Notes under the pieces: generated by a model | The model's input: the letters and a program-made list of their open reading frames with translations, nothing else | Told to the model about the DNA's origin: nothing | Database searches by the model: none | Position numbers and translations under genes: made by a program | DNA from: Streptomyces naganishii JCM 4654 | Lineage (GTDB): Bacteria > Actinomycetota > Actinomycetes > Streptomycetales > Streptomycetaceae | NCBI RefSeq assembly: GCF_014650575.1 | Contig: NZ_BMVF01000003.1 | Span: forward strand, 434,001 to 498,000 | Length of the DNA stretch: 64,000 nucleotides | Reading direction: 5' to 3' | In this document: one piece after another, positions 16,156 through 24,210 of the stretch | How the letters are laid out: each line of letters begins with the position of its first letter | How positions within the stretch are numbered: position 1 is the first letter of the stretch

Positions 16156-16899
16156 ATGCCGGTACTGGTGATCACGGGAACGGGCACGGAGGTCGGCAAG
16201 ACGGTCACGACGGCCGCGGTCGCCGCCGCTGCCCTCGCGGCCGGGCGGTCGGTGGCCGTGCTCAAGGCCGCGCAGACCGGGGTCGGGCCGGACGAGCGCG
16301 GCGACGCCGACGAGGTCGCGCGGCTCGCCGGACCGGTGACGACGGCCGAAGTGGCCCGCTATCCCGAACCGTTGGCGCCCGGCACGGCGGCCCTGCGGGC
16401 CGGGCGCGCCCCGGTGCGCCCGCAGCAGGTGGCCGAGGCCGCCACCGGGCTGGCCGCCGGGCACGACCTGGTGCTGGTGGAGGGCGCGGGCGGGCTGCTC
16501 GTACGGTTCGACGAGGAGGGCGGCACACTCGCGGACGTGGCGGAACTGCTGCGCGCCCCGGTGCTGGTGGTCGCCCAGGCGGGGCTCGGCACGCTCAACA
16601 CGACCGAGCTGACCGTACGGGAACTGCGGCGCCGCGAGCTGGACCCGCTCGGCGTGGTGATCGGCAGCTGGCCCGCCGAACCCGACCTCGCCGCCCGCTG
16701 CAATGTGGCCGATCTGCCGCAGGTGGCCGGCGCTCCCCTGCTCGGCGCGCTGCCGGAGGGCGCGGGGTCGCTCGCGCCCGGCGGATTCCGCGCTGCGGCC
16801 CCGGACTGGCTGGCGCCCCGCCTCAACGGCAGGTGGGACGCGGAGGCGTTCACGGTGCGCGAGTGCCCGGCGCCGTTCGCTCCGGCGGGCGTGCGCTGA
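16156..16899 (+). CDS. bioD: dethiobiotin synthetase
   Basis: A 247-residue ATP-dependent enzyme closing the ureido ring of DAPA. P-loop TGTGTEVGKT (about 8-17), then the catalytic region KAAQTGVGPDERGDADEVARL, VLVEGAGGLLVRFDE (metal-binding Glu) and a switch-like QAGLGTLNTTELTV. Third gene of bioBAD. No separate methyltransferase bioC or bioH is seen beside it, so the pimeloyl precursor route is encoded elsewhere. Confidence 0.95.
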   Translation: MPVLVITGTGTEVGKTVTTAAVAAAALAAGRSVAVLKAAQTGVGPDERGDADEVARLAGPVTTAEVARYPEPLAPGTAALRAGRAPVRPQQVAEAATGLAAGHDLVLVEGAGGLLVRFDEEGGTLADVAELLRAPVLVVAQAGLGTLNTTELTVRELRRRELDPLGVVIGSWPAEPDLAARCNVADLPQVAGAPLLGALPEGAGSLAPGGFRAAAPDWLAPRLNGRWDAEAFTVRECPAPFAPAGVR

Positions 16900-16948
16900 G
16901 GCCGGACGGGGGACACTCCCGGTAGGCCCGTCCGCCCGGGAGGTCGCC

Positions 16949-17647
16949 ATGCCGATACGGTCCGAGGGCGCCGGCAAGGTCGCGCCGGACCCCGTCCACC
17001 ATCCGCTGTTCGCGCGCTGCTACGCCCGCGCCGCGGTGGCCGCGGAGACCAGGCTGGGCATGGCGGGGGTGCGGGAGCGGCTGCTGACCGGGCTCTCCGG
17101 GCGGGTCCTGGAGATCGGCGCGGGCAACGGGCTGAACTTCGCCCGCTACCCGGGCACGGTCGCGGAGGTCGTCGCCATCGAGCCGGAGCGGCTGCTGCGG
17201 CAGCGGGCGGTGGAGGCGGCCCTGCGCGCCGAGGTCCCGGTGGACGTGGTGCCGGGGTGCGCGGAGGCGCTGCCGGTCAAGAGCGAGGCCTTCGACGCCG
17301 TGGTGCTCTGCCTGGTGCTGTGCAGCGTGCGCGATGTGCCCCGGGCGCTCGGCGAGGTCCGCCGGGTGCTGCGGCCGGGCGGCGAGGCGCGGTTCCTCGA
17401 GCACGGCAGGGGCGGCGGCCGGGCGATGGGGCTGACCCAGCGCGCCCTGGACCGCACGGTGTGGCCGCTGCTGAGCGGCGGCTGCCATCTGGCCCGCGAT
17501 CCGGTGGCCGCGCTGCGGGAGGCCGGCTTCGCGCTCGGGCCCTACCGGCGGGTGCTCCTGCCGGAGAAGGGGCCGGCCCTGCCCAGCTCGTACTGCTCAG
17601 TGGGTACGGCGTGGCGGCCGGAGTCCGGTGACTCGATGACCCGGTGA
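16949..17647 (+). CDS. class I SAM-dependent methyltransferase (UbiE/Menaquinone-type fold)
   Basis: A 232-residue methyltransferase. Motif I is VLEIGAGNGLNFARYPG (about 52-68), then AIEPERLLRQRAVEAA, post-II ALPVKSEAFDAVVLCLVLCSVRD, and LRPGGEARFLEHGRGGG. It resembles Methyltransf_11 proteins that act on small molecules or lipids. The ATG at 16949 has GGAGGT at good spacing. It lies 49 nt after bioD on the same strand; a role in the biotin pathway (a BioC-like step) is possible but not indicated by specific motifs. Confidence 0.85.
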   Translation: MPIRSEGAGKVAPDPVHHPLFARCYARAAVAAETRLGMAGVRERLLTGLSGRVLEIGAGNGLNFARYPGTVAEVVAIEPERLLRQRAVEAALRAEVPVDVVPGCAEALPVKSEAFDAVVLCLVLCSVRDVPRALGEVRRVLRPGGEARFLEHGRGGGRAMGLTQRALDRTVWPLLSGGCHLARDPVAALREAGFALGPYRRVLLPEKGPALPSSYCSVGTAWRPESGDSMTR

Positions 17648-17688
17648 CCGAGGAGCCGGAGAGCCGGTGAGTGGCTGACCCGGTGACT

Positions 17689-18063
17689 TCACAGGCTCCA
17701 CTGCCGGAGTTCCTCCGCGATGTCGTGCACCGAGGCCTCACCGCTCTTGACCAGCCGGGCCAGGTCGCGGACCTGCTCGGGCGAGGTGACCACCTTCAGG
17801 CCGCTGGCGACCAGGTAGGCGTAGGCGACCGCGGAGGCGAACAGGGCGTTGGAACGCTCCAGCGCGGGCACGTGGACGAGGAGTTGCAGCAGCGCGGCGG
17901 CGCGCGCGTGCGGGGTGTCGTAGACGGGGACGTCGAAGATCTCGGCCCGGTGCCGTGCCACCGCCGCGACCAGCGCGCCCCAGTCGGTGACCTGCGGGTC
18001 CCCGGGCGTCATCCGTTCGGCGAGCATGAGCAGCCAGGCGAGGTCGATCCTGAGATCGTTCAA
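17689..18063 (-). CDS. Fic/Doc-like toxin of a toxin-antitoxin pair
   Basis: A 124-residue helical protein. The stretch AALLQLLVHVPALERSNALFASAVAYAYLVASG has the position and layout of the Doc/Fic core (HPFxDGNKRTA then a helix), but the sequence is HVPALERSNALFA: the first His and an Asn remain while the glycine and the basic residues are replaced. Doc phosphorylates EF-Tu and Fic proteins AMPylate targets; with these changes the chemistry is uncertain. TTG start at 18063, 4 nt after the antitoxin stop, so translation is coupled. Confidence 0.75.
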   Translation of the reverse strand: MNDLRIDLAWLLMLAERMTPGDPQVTDWGALVAAVARHRAEIFDVPVYDTPHARAAALLQLLVHVPALERSNALFASAVAYAYLVASGLKVVTSPEQVRDLARLVKSGEASVHDIAEELRQWSL

Positions 18064-18067
18064 GGGA

Positions 18068-18319
18068 TCAGCGCCGGCCTTCGCCCCGGTGTCCGCGGCT
18101 ACCCTCGCGGTGGGTGCCGAACTCCTCGGCGAAGACCGCCTCGTAGCTCTTCATGAAGTCGGCGGCGGCCTCCACGAAGGTGCGGCCCGCCTCGCCGGTG
18201 TCCTGGCGGACCAGCTCCTCGATGTAGCGGTTGACGCTCATGCCCCGGGCCAGGGCGCGTTCGCGGGCGGCGCGGGCGGTGCCCTCGTCGACTCTCACGT
18301 TCAGCTGGGTCTTCGCCAT
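18068..18319 (-). CDS. ribbon-helix-helix antitoxin
   Basis: An 83-residue protein. Residues 4-42 fit a ribbon-helix-helix DNA-binding fold (TQLNVRVDEGTARAARERAL then GMSVNRYIEELVRQD). The C-terminal half (FVEAAADFMKSYEAVFAEEF) is an amphipathic helix suitable for toxin neutralisation, and the tail is Arg/Gly-rich. It precedes the Fic/Doc-like toxin in the normal antitoxin-toxin order. The promoter overlaps paired GCTAGC sites, as expected for autoregulation. Confidence 0.8.
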   Translation of the reverse strand: MAKTQLNVRVDEGTARAARERALARGMSVNRYIEELVRQDTGEAGRTFVEAAADFMKSYEAVFAEEFGTHREGSRGHRGEGRR

Positions 18320-18325
18320 GCCTCG

Positions 18326-18355
18326 ACGCTAGCGCGTGACCGCTAGCATGGGCAA
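18326..18355 (-). promoter_or_regulatory. leaderless promoter with paired GCTAGC operator sites
   Basis: Reading the minus strand, TTGCCC (18355-18350), 18-nt spacer and TAGCGT (18331-18326) lie just 6 nt before the antitoxin ATG, so the transcript should start at or near the ATG with no leader. Two copies of the palindrome GCTAGC (18328-18333, 18342-18347), centres 14 bp apart, overlap the -10 and spacer. Ribbon-helix-helix repressors often bind such repeated short palindromes. Confidence 0.6.
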
Positions 18356-18550
18356 GGGCTGTCCCGGCGTGCCGCCCCCCGGGTGGAGGGTGCCCCTTAC
18401 ACGGACCGCGAAGTGCCTGCCCGGGGGTGGAGACGCGGCTCGGCCCAACGGGGGATACCGGCTGTGGACCTGGTCACACTAGGCTCGGCCGGGGACAAGG
18501 CAGTCATGTGCCAGGACGTACAGGGACGCAGGACCATCGAGGAGGCCGTC

Positions 18551-19555
18551 GTGTCCACACCTGCTGCTGCGACGCCGGGCAGGCCGCTGGCCGAGGGCAC
18601 CGCGGCCCGCGCCCGCGGGCTGACCAAGGCGTACGGGTCGGGCGAGACCACCGTGCTCGCACTGGACTCGGTGGACGTCGACATCGCGCGCGGCCGCTTC
18701 ACGACGGTCATGGGCCCGTCCGGTTCCGGCAAGTCCACCCTGATGCACTGCCTGGCGGGGCTCGACACGGTCTCGGCCGGACAGGTGTGGATCGGCGACA
18801 CGGAGATCACGGGGCTGAAGGACCGTGAGCTGACCCGGCTGCGCCGGGACCGGATCGGCTTCATGTTCCAGTCGTTCAACCTCATTCCGACGCTCAACGC
18901 GCTGGAGAACATCACCCTGCCGATGGACATCGCCGGCAGGAAGCCCGACGAGGAGTGGCTGGACCGGGTGATCGACACGCTCGGGCTGCGCGACCGGCTC
19001 AAGCACCGGCCGTCCCAGCTGTCCGGCGGCCAGCAGCAACGCGTGGCCTGCGCGCGGGCGCTCGCCTCCCGGCCCGAGCTGATCTTCGCCGACGAGCCGA
19101 CCGGAAACCTCGACTCGCGGTCCGGTCTCGAGGTGCTCGGCTTCCTGCGCGAGGCCGTCGACTCCCTCGGCCAGACGGTCGTCATGGTCACCCACGACCC
19201 GGGCGCCGCCGCCCACTCCGACCTGGTGCTCTACCTCGCGGACGGCCGGATCGTGGACGAGATGGAACACCCGACGGCCGAGGCCGTACTGGAGCGGATG
19301 CGCCTGTTCGCGGGCGCGCAGACCCCGGCCGGCGGCGACGACGGCGGTCCGGGGAACGCCGGGGGGCCGGGGCACGCCGGGGGGCCGGCCGGTTCCGGCC
19401 GAACCGCCCCTGTCCGACGGGTCGACGGCGCTCCCCGCACCCCCCGCATCCCCGGCAGCACACGGCCCTCGCGTCCCGGCGCGGCCGGTGACCGGTTCGT
19501 GGAGGACGGGCCGCGCGGCACCGACGGCGACGGCGCCGCCGTAGAGGAGGCCTGA
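18551..19555 (+). CDS. ABC transporter ATP-binding protein (MacB/LolD type)
   Basis: A 334-residue ATPase. Walker A GPSGSGKST, FMFQSFNLIPTLNALEN (Q loop), signature LSGGQQQR, Walker B LIFADEPTGNLD, and the switch VMVTHD. The GTG at 18551 has GAGGAGG 5 nt upstream. The first 240 residues are a normal MacB/FtsE-type domain. The last 85 are an unusual Gly/Pro/Arg-rich disordered tail with GGPGHAGGP-like repeats. Four nt separate it from the permease gene. Predicted substrate: lipoproteins, peptides or drugs, or a mechanotransmission role; unknown. Confidence 0.93.
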   Translation: MSTPAAATPGRPLAEGTAARARGLTKAYGSGETTVLALDSVDVDIARGRFTTVMGPSGSGKSTLMHCLAGLDTVSAGQVWIGDTEITGLKDRELTRLRRDRIGFMFQSFNLIPTLNALENITLPMDIAGRKPDEEWLDRVIDTLGLRDRLKHRPSQLSGGQQQRVACARALASRPELIFADEPTGNLDSRSGLEVLGFLREAVDSLGQTVVMVTHDPGAAAHSDLVLYLADGRIVDEMEHPTAEAVLERMRLFAGAQTPAGGDDGGPGNAGGPGHAGGPAGSGRTAPVRRVDGAPRTPRIPGSTRPSRPGAAGDRFVEDGPRGTDGDGAAVEEA

Positions 19556-19559
19556 GCCG

Positions 19560-22127
19560 GTGCTCAGGGCGACGCTGCGCAGCTTCCTCGCCCACAAGGG
19601 GCGTCTGCTGCTCTCCGCCCTGGCGGTCGTGCTGTCCGTGGCGTTCGTCGCGGGCAGCCTGATCTTCTCGGACACCGTCGCCCGCACCTTCGACCGCCTC
19701 TTCGCCTCGACCGCCGCCGATGTCACCGTGGCGCCCCGGCAGGACCTCAAGTCCCCCATCCGCACGGGCGCGGTGCAGACCCTGCCGGCCTCGCTGGCCG
19801 CCCGCCTGGCCAAGGTGGACGGCGTCGCCGCGAGCCGGGTGAACGTCCTCGTGGAGAACGTCACGGTGGTCGACGACAGGAACCAGCCGGTCGGACCGAC
19901 CACCGGGGCCCCGACCATCGCGTCCAACTGGCAGGCCACCGCCCGCAGCCCGGTCCGGCTGACCTCGGGCCACGCCCCGCACGGCGACGGCGAGGCGGTC
20001 CTGGACGCCGACACGGCCCGGCACAAGGGCGTGCGGATCGGCGACCGGCTGGCCGTGCAGGCGCCGACCGGGACGTTCCCGGTGCGCGTCAGCGGCATCG
20101 CGACCTTCACCACCACCAACCCGGGCTCGGCACGGATCTTCCTCGACACCCCGACCGCGCAGAGCCGCCTGCTCGGCTCCGCGGACCGCGCGACGAGCAT
20201 CTCCCTCGACGCGGTGAAGGGCGTCAGCGACGCCGCACTCAAGCGCCGCGTGGGCGCGGCGATCGGCACCGGCGGCTACGACCTGAGGACGGCGGGCGAG
20301 CAGGCCAAGTCGGCCGCCGCCGACCTCGGCGGCTTCCTCAAGGTCATCAAGTACGTGATGCTCGGCTTCGCCGGGATCGCCGTCCTCGTCGGCGTCTTCC
20401 TCATCGTCAACACCTTCTCCATGCTGATCGCCCAGCGCACCCGTGAGCTGGGCCTGCTGCGCGCCCTGGGCGCGGACCGGCGTCAGGTGCGGCGGTCGGT
20501 GCTGACCGAGGCGGTCCTGCTCGGCCTGGTCGGGTCCACGCTGGGCCTGGCGGCGGGCATCGGCCTGGCGGCCGGGCTGATCAGGCTGCTGAGCGCCTTC
20601 GGCATGAATCTGACGGCCACCGAGATGGTCATCGGCTGGAGCACACCGGTCGCGGCGTACGTCGTCGGTGTCGGGGTCACCTTCGTGGCGGCCTATCTGC
20701 CGGCCCGCCGCGCCGCCGGTGTGTCGCCGATGGCGGCCCTCGCGGACGCGGAAGTCGCCGGTGCGGGGCGCCCGTTGCGGGTGCGCGCGGTGGCGGGCGC
20801 GGCCCTCGGGGCCGTGGGCCTGGCCGCGCTCGGGGGCTGCGCCGCGGCGACCAGGACCGCGACGGCCGCCTCCCTGCTGGGCGTCGGCGTGGTCCTCACC
20901 CTGGTCGCGACCGTCGTGGCCGGGCCGCTGCTGGTGCGCCCGCTGATCCGGGTGCTGGGCGGCGCCTTCCCCGCGCTGTTCGGCCCCATCGGGCGGATGA
21001 GCCAGCGCAACGCCCTGCGCAATCCCCGCCGGACCGGCGCCACCGCGGCCGCCCTGATGGTGGGGCTGGCCCTGGTGGGCGGCATGTCGGTGGCCAGCGC
21101 CTCGATGACCCGTTCCTTCGACCGGCAGATCGACAAGACGCTGGGCGCCGACTTCGTGGTGCAGAACCGCAACTTCGTGCCCTTCCCGGCGGAGGTCACC
21201 GGCAAGGTGCGCGGCACCCCGGGCGCGGGGCTCGTCGTACGGCAGCGGCTCGCCGCGATCGCCGTACGGCTGCCGGACGGCAAGCGCGTCGAGACGGCGG
21301 CCTCCGGATACGACCCGCGACTCGACTCGGTCGCGCACATCAAGTACGCGGCAGGGAACACGGCGGCGGCACTGGCCGACGGGCATCTCGCCATGGACGC
21401 CGGCTTCGCGCGCAAGCACGGGGTGCGCGTGGGCACCGTGGTGCCCGCCGAGTTCCAGGGCGGCCGCCGGGCCGCGCTGAGGGTCGGCGCCCTGACCGAC
21501 CAGGAGGCGGCCGAGGGGTTCGGCGTGCAGGGCGGCCTCTTCTTCGGCATCGGCACGGTCGACAAGTACGTGCCCGGCACCGAGGACGCCGCGCTGTACG
21601 TCAACGCGGCCCCGGGCACGGGCGCCGGCGAGCTGCGCTCCCGCCTGGAGCGGTCCCTCGCCCCGTATCCGAACGTGCAGGTGCGCGACCAGGCCGACTA
21701 CAAGAAGCTGGTGCACGATCAGATCGCGGTGCTGCTGTACCTCGTCTACGCCCTGCTGGGGCTGGCGATCGTCATCGCCGTCCTCGGCGTGGTGAACACC
21801 CTGGCCCTGTCGGTGGTGGAGCGCACCCGCGAGATCGGCCTGCTGCGGGCCATCGGGCTGGCCAGGCGGCAGCTGCGGCGGATGATCCGGCTGGAGTCGG
21901 TGGTGATCGCGGTCTTCGGCGCGGTCCTGGGCCTGGCGCTCGGCCTGGTCTGGGGCGTGAGCATGCAGCAGGTCCTGGCCCTCCAGGGCATGACGGCGCT
22001 GGCGATCCCGTGGGGCACGATCGTGGCGGTCGTCGTCGGCGCCGCGGTGGTCGGCATCGTCGCGGCCCTGCTGCCCGCCCTGAGAGCCTCCCGGATGAAC
22101 GTCCTGGCGGCCATCGCCCACGAGTGA
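19560..22127 (+). CDS. FtsX/MacB-type ABC permease, double FtsX domain
   Basis: An 855-residue membrane protein. An N-terminal helix (about 13-33, LLLSALAVVLSVAFVAGSLI) and a periplasmic-type domain lead to three helices of the first FtsX module (about 262-385, containing QRTRELGLLRALGADRRQVR). Two more helices (about 410-460) follow, then a second extracytoplasmic region and a second FtsX module (about 725-850, containing VERTREIGLLRAIGLARRQLR). Paired with the upstream ATPase, it fits an extracytoplasmic-substrate exporter or an envelope-stress module. GTG start. A hairpin at 22142-22162 follows. Confidence 0.93.
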   Translation: MLRATLRSFLAHKGRLLLSALAVVLSVAFVAGSLIFSDTVARTFDRLFASTAADVTVAPRQDLKSPIRTGAVQTLPASLAARLAKVDGVAASRVNVLVENVTVVDDRNQPVGPTTGAPTIASNWQATARSPVRLTSGHAPHGDGEAVLDADTARHKGVRIGDRLAVQAPTGTFPVRVSGIATFTTTNPGSARIFLDTPTAQSRLLGSADRATSISLDAVKGVSDAALKRRVGAAIGTGGYDLRTAGEQAKSAAADLGGFLKVIKYVMLGFAGIAVLVGVFLIVNTFSMLIAQRTRELGLLRALGADRRQVRRSVLTEAVLLGLVGSTLGLAAGIGLAAGLIRLLSAFGMNLTATEMVIGWSTPVAAYVVGVGVTFVAAYLPARRAAGVSPMAALADAEVAGAGRPLRVRAVAGAALGAVGLAALGGCAAATRTATAASLLGVGVVLTLVATVVAGPLLVRPLIRVLGGAFPALFGPIGRMSQRNALRNPRRTGATAAALMVGLALVGGMSVASASMTRSFDRQIDKTLGADFVVQNRNFVPFPAEVTGKVRGTPGAGLVVRQRLAAIAVRLPDGKRVETAASGYDPRLDSVAHIKYAAGNTAAALADGHLAMDAGFARKHGVRVGTVVPAEFQGGRRAALRVGALTDQEAAEGFGVQGGLFFGIGTVDKYVPGTEDAALYVNAAPGTGAGELRSRLERSLAPYPNVQVRDQADYKKLVHDQIAVLLYLVYALLGLAIVIAVLGVVNTLALSVVERTREIGLLRAIGLARRQLRRMIRLESVVIAVFGAVLGLALGLVWGVSMQQVLALQGMTALAIPWGTIVAVVVGAAVVGIVAALLPALRASRMNVLAAIAHE

Positions 22128-22141
22128 CCGCCTGCCGCGCC

Positions 22142-22177
22142 CGGGCCGCGGCGCGCGGCCCGTTCCGGATGCCGGAA
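22142..22177. terminator. hairpin pair after the ABC operon
   Basis: CGGGCCGC (22142-22149) pairs with GCGGCCCG (22155-22162), a probable terminator. It is followed at once by TTCCGG-ATG-CCGGAA (22163-22177), a perfect 6-3-6 inverted repeat that could be a second hairpin or an operator for the GNAT gene starting at 22217. Confidence 0.5.
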
Positions 22178-22216
22178 TCCCGCCCGCCGGCCGCCGTTTC
22201 CTGGTGGGATCGCCGC

Positions 22217-22642
22217 ATGATCGATCTGCGGATACGGGCTGCCACCTGCGAAGACGTCGACGGTGTACTGGCCTTCTGGAAGACGGCCGCCGAAGGCACG
22301 AGCATCAGTGACGACCGGGAGGGCGTGGAGCGGCTGGTCGCCCGCGACCCGGGGGCGCTGCTGCTGGCCGAGGAGGCCGGTGAGCCGGTCGGCACGGTGA
22401 TCGCGGGCTTCGACGGCTGGCGGTGCCATCTGTACCGGCTGGCGGTGCGTCCGGACCGCCGGCGGCTGGGCATCGGCTCGGCGCTGCTCGCCGCGGCCGA
22501 GGAGCGTTTCGTGCGGCTGGGCGGACGGCGGGCGGACGCCATGGTGCTGACCCGCAACGAGCGCGCGCACCACGCCTGGCGGGCCGCGGGATACGGGTCC
22601 GAGGAGCACTGGAGGCGCTGGGTGAAGCCGCTGGCGCGGTGA
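22217..22642 (+). CDS. GNAT family N-acetyltransferase
   Basis: A 141-residue single-domain GNAT. The acetyl-CoA site is VRPDRRRLGIGSALLAAAEERF (motif A, with RRLGIG), and motif B is LTRNERAHHAWRAAGY. It resembles the ribosomal-protein/small-molecule GNAT group; substrate unknown. ATG at 22217 gives MIDLRIRAAT, a typical GNAT start. Confidence 0.9.
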   Translation: MIDLRIRAATCEDVDGVLAFWKTAAEGTSISDDREGVERLVARDPGALLLAEEAGEPVGTVIAGFDGWRCHLYRLAVRPDRRRLGIGSALLAAAEERFVRLGGRRADAMVLTRNERAHHAWRAAGYGSEEHWRRWVKPLAR

Positions 22643-22651
22643 GCCCGGGGG

Positions 22652-22676
22652 GCCGGCCGGTACCGGATCGGCCGGC
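22652..22676. terminator. terminator hairpin after the GNAT gene
   Basis: GCCGGCC (22652-22658) pairs with GGCCGGC (22670-22676) and is followed by a short AT-rich run (ATTTCCCAATTCCTTT). Confidence 0.6.
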
Positions 22677-22790
22677 ATTTCCCAATTCCTTTGCCCATCC
22701 TTTACCATTGAAGGATCACTCGGTTCTGCATGAAAGGTTGTGAGCGTCCGCCCATGGGCGAGCCTCCCAGTGCGCGACATCGCGCGAACT

Positions 22791-22820
22791 CCCCCGTCCG
22801 GGCCAACCATGGGATGGGGG
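22791..22820 (+). promoter_or_regulatory. hairpin overlapping the CNNM ribosome site
   Basis: CCCCCGTCC (22791-22799) can pair with GGATGGGGG (22812-22820), with one G-U pair, around a 12-nt loop. The right arm contains the G-rich ribosome site (GGGGG, ending 7 nt before ATG 22828). Upstream in the same leader are a CGCCCATGGGCG palindrome and a GCGCGA/TCGCGC hairpin, so the leader is heavily structured. Confidence 0.45.
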
Positions 22821-22827
22821 TGACCCG

Positions 22828-24210
22828 ATGACCGAAGTGCTCCTGCTGCTGGTGGCCGTCCTGCTGTCCGTGACCTGCGGCGCGTTCGTCGCGGCCGAGT
22901 TCTCGCTGACCACCGTGGACCGCGGCTCCCTCGAGCGGGCGGCCGAGCGCGGCGAGCGGGGCGCGGCCGGCGCCCTGAAAGCCGCACGGAACCTGACGTT
23001 CCAGCTCTCCGGCGCCCAGCTCGGCATCACCGTCACCAACCTGGTGGTCGGCATGCTCGCCGAGCCCTCGATCGCCAAGCTGATCGCGGGGCCCCTCCAG
23101 GCGCTCGGACTGTCCGGGTCCACCGCGACCTCGGTGGCGCTCGTCCTCGGCACGGCGCTGTCCACGGTGTTCCTGATGGTGGTCGGCGAACTGGTCCCGA
23201 AGAACTGGGCGATCTCCTCGCCGCTCGCTGTGGCCCGGCGGGTCGCCACCCCGCAGCGGTGGTTCAGCGCGGCCTTCCGCCCCTTCATCACCCATCTCAA
23301 CAACACGGCCAACCGCGTGGTGCGCCGGCTCGGTGTGGAGCCCGCCGAGGAGCTGGCCTCCGCCCGCGGCCCCCAGGAGCTGGCGGCGCTCGCCCGGCAC
23401 TCGGCGAAGAAGGGCGCCCTGGAGGCGGACACCGCCGAGCTGTTCGTGCGGACGCTGAACCTCGCCGACCTGACCGCGGAGAACGTGATGACCCCGCGCG
23501 TCCAGGTGGTCGCCCTTGAGGCGCAGGCCACCTGCGAGGACGTGGCGAACGCGACCCGGGCGACGGGCCTGTCCCGGTTCCCCGTCTACCGCGGCAGCCT
23601 CGACGCGGTGGTCGGCACCGCCCACGTCAAGGACGTGCTGGCCCTGTCCGCCGAGCGGCGTCCACGGGTCCGGGTCTCCGAGATCATGCGCGAGCCGCTG
23701 CTCGTGCCGGAGTCGCTCACGGTCGACCGGCTGCTGGACCGGCTGTCCGGCCGCCGCACGATGGCCGTCGTGATCGACGAGTACGGCGGCACGGCGGGGG
23801 TCGCCACACTGGAGGACATCGTCGAGGAGGTCGTCGGCGAGGTGCGCGACGAGCACGACCCGCACGAGACACCCGACCTCGCCCCGGCCGGGGCCGACAC
23901 CGAGGGCCGTGCCCTGTACTCGGCCGACGGCTCCGCGCGCATCGACCAGCTCGCGCGCGTCGGACTGCGGGTCCCGGAGGGTCCGTACGAGACGCTCGCG
24001 GGCCTGGTCGCCACCGAGCTGGGCCGGATACCCGCGGCCGGTGACGTGCTCCAGGTGGGCGGCTGGCGGCTGGACGTGGTGGACGCGGGCGGCCGCCGGG
24101 CCGCGCGCGTGCTGCTGCACGCGCCGCTCGACGACGAGCCGTCCCGAGCCGATCGGCGCGACGGACGACGCGGCAGGCATGCCGACGAGGAGAGGAAGGC
24201 CGGCCGGTGA
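22828..24210 (+). CDS. CNNM/CorC-type membrane protein with CBS pair and CorC domain
   Basis: A 460-residue protein often annotated as hemolysin. DUF21/CNNM membrane domain at about 1-190 (CGAFVAAEFSLTTVDRGSLE, LGITVTNLVVGMLAEPS, VGELVPKNWAIS); CBS pair about 205-330 (ENVMTPRVQVV, FPVYRG, DEYGGTAGVATLEDIVEE); CorC_HlyC domain about 360-440. These proteins transport or regulate Mg2+/Co2+. Charged disordered tail. It overlaps the next gene, a shorter paralogue, by 4 nt (GTGA), suggesting a hetero-oligomer. Confidence 0.93.
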   Translation: MTEVLLLLVAVLLSVTCGAFVAAEFSLTTVDRGSLERAAERGERGAAGALKAARNLTFQLSGAQLGITVTNLVVGMLAEPSIAKLIAGPLQALGLSGSTATSVALVLGTALSTVFLMVVGELVPKNWAISSPLAVARRVATPQRWFSAAFRPFITHLNNTANRVVRRLGVEPAEELASARGPQELAALARHSAKKGALEADTAELFVRTLNLADLTAENVMTPRVQVVALEAQATCEDVANATRATGLSRFPVYRGSLDAVVGTAHVKDVLALSAERRPRVRVSEIMREPLLVPESLTVDRLLDRLSGRRTMAVVIDEYGGTAGVATLEDIVEEVVGEVRDEHDPHETPDLAPAGADTEGRALYSADGSARIDQLARVGLRVPEGPYETLAGLVATELGRIPAAGDVLQVGGWRLDVVDAGGRRAARVLLHAPLDDEPSRADRRDGRRGRHADEERKAGR

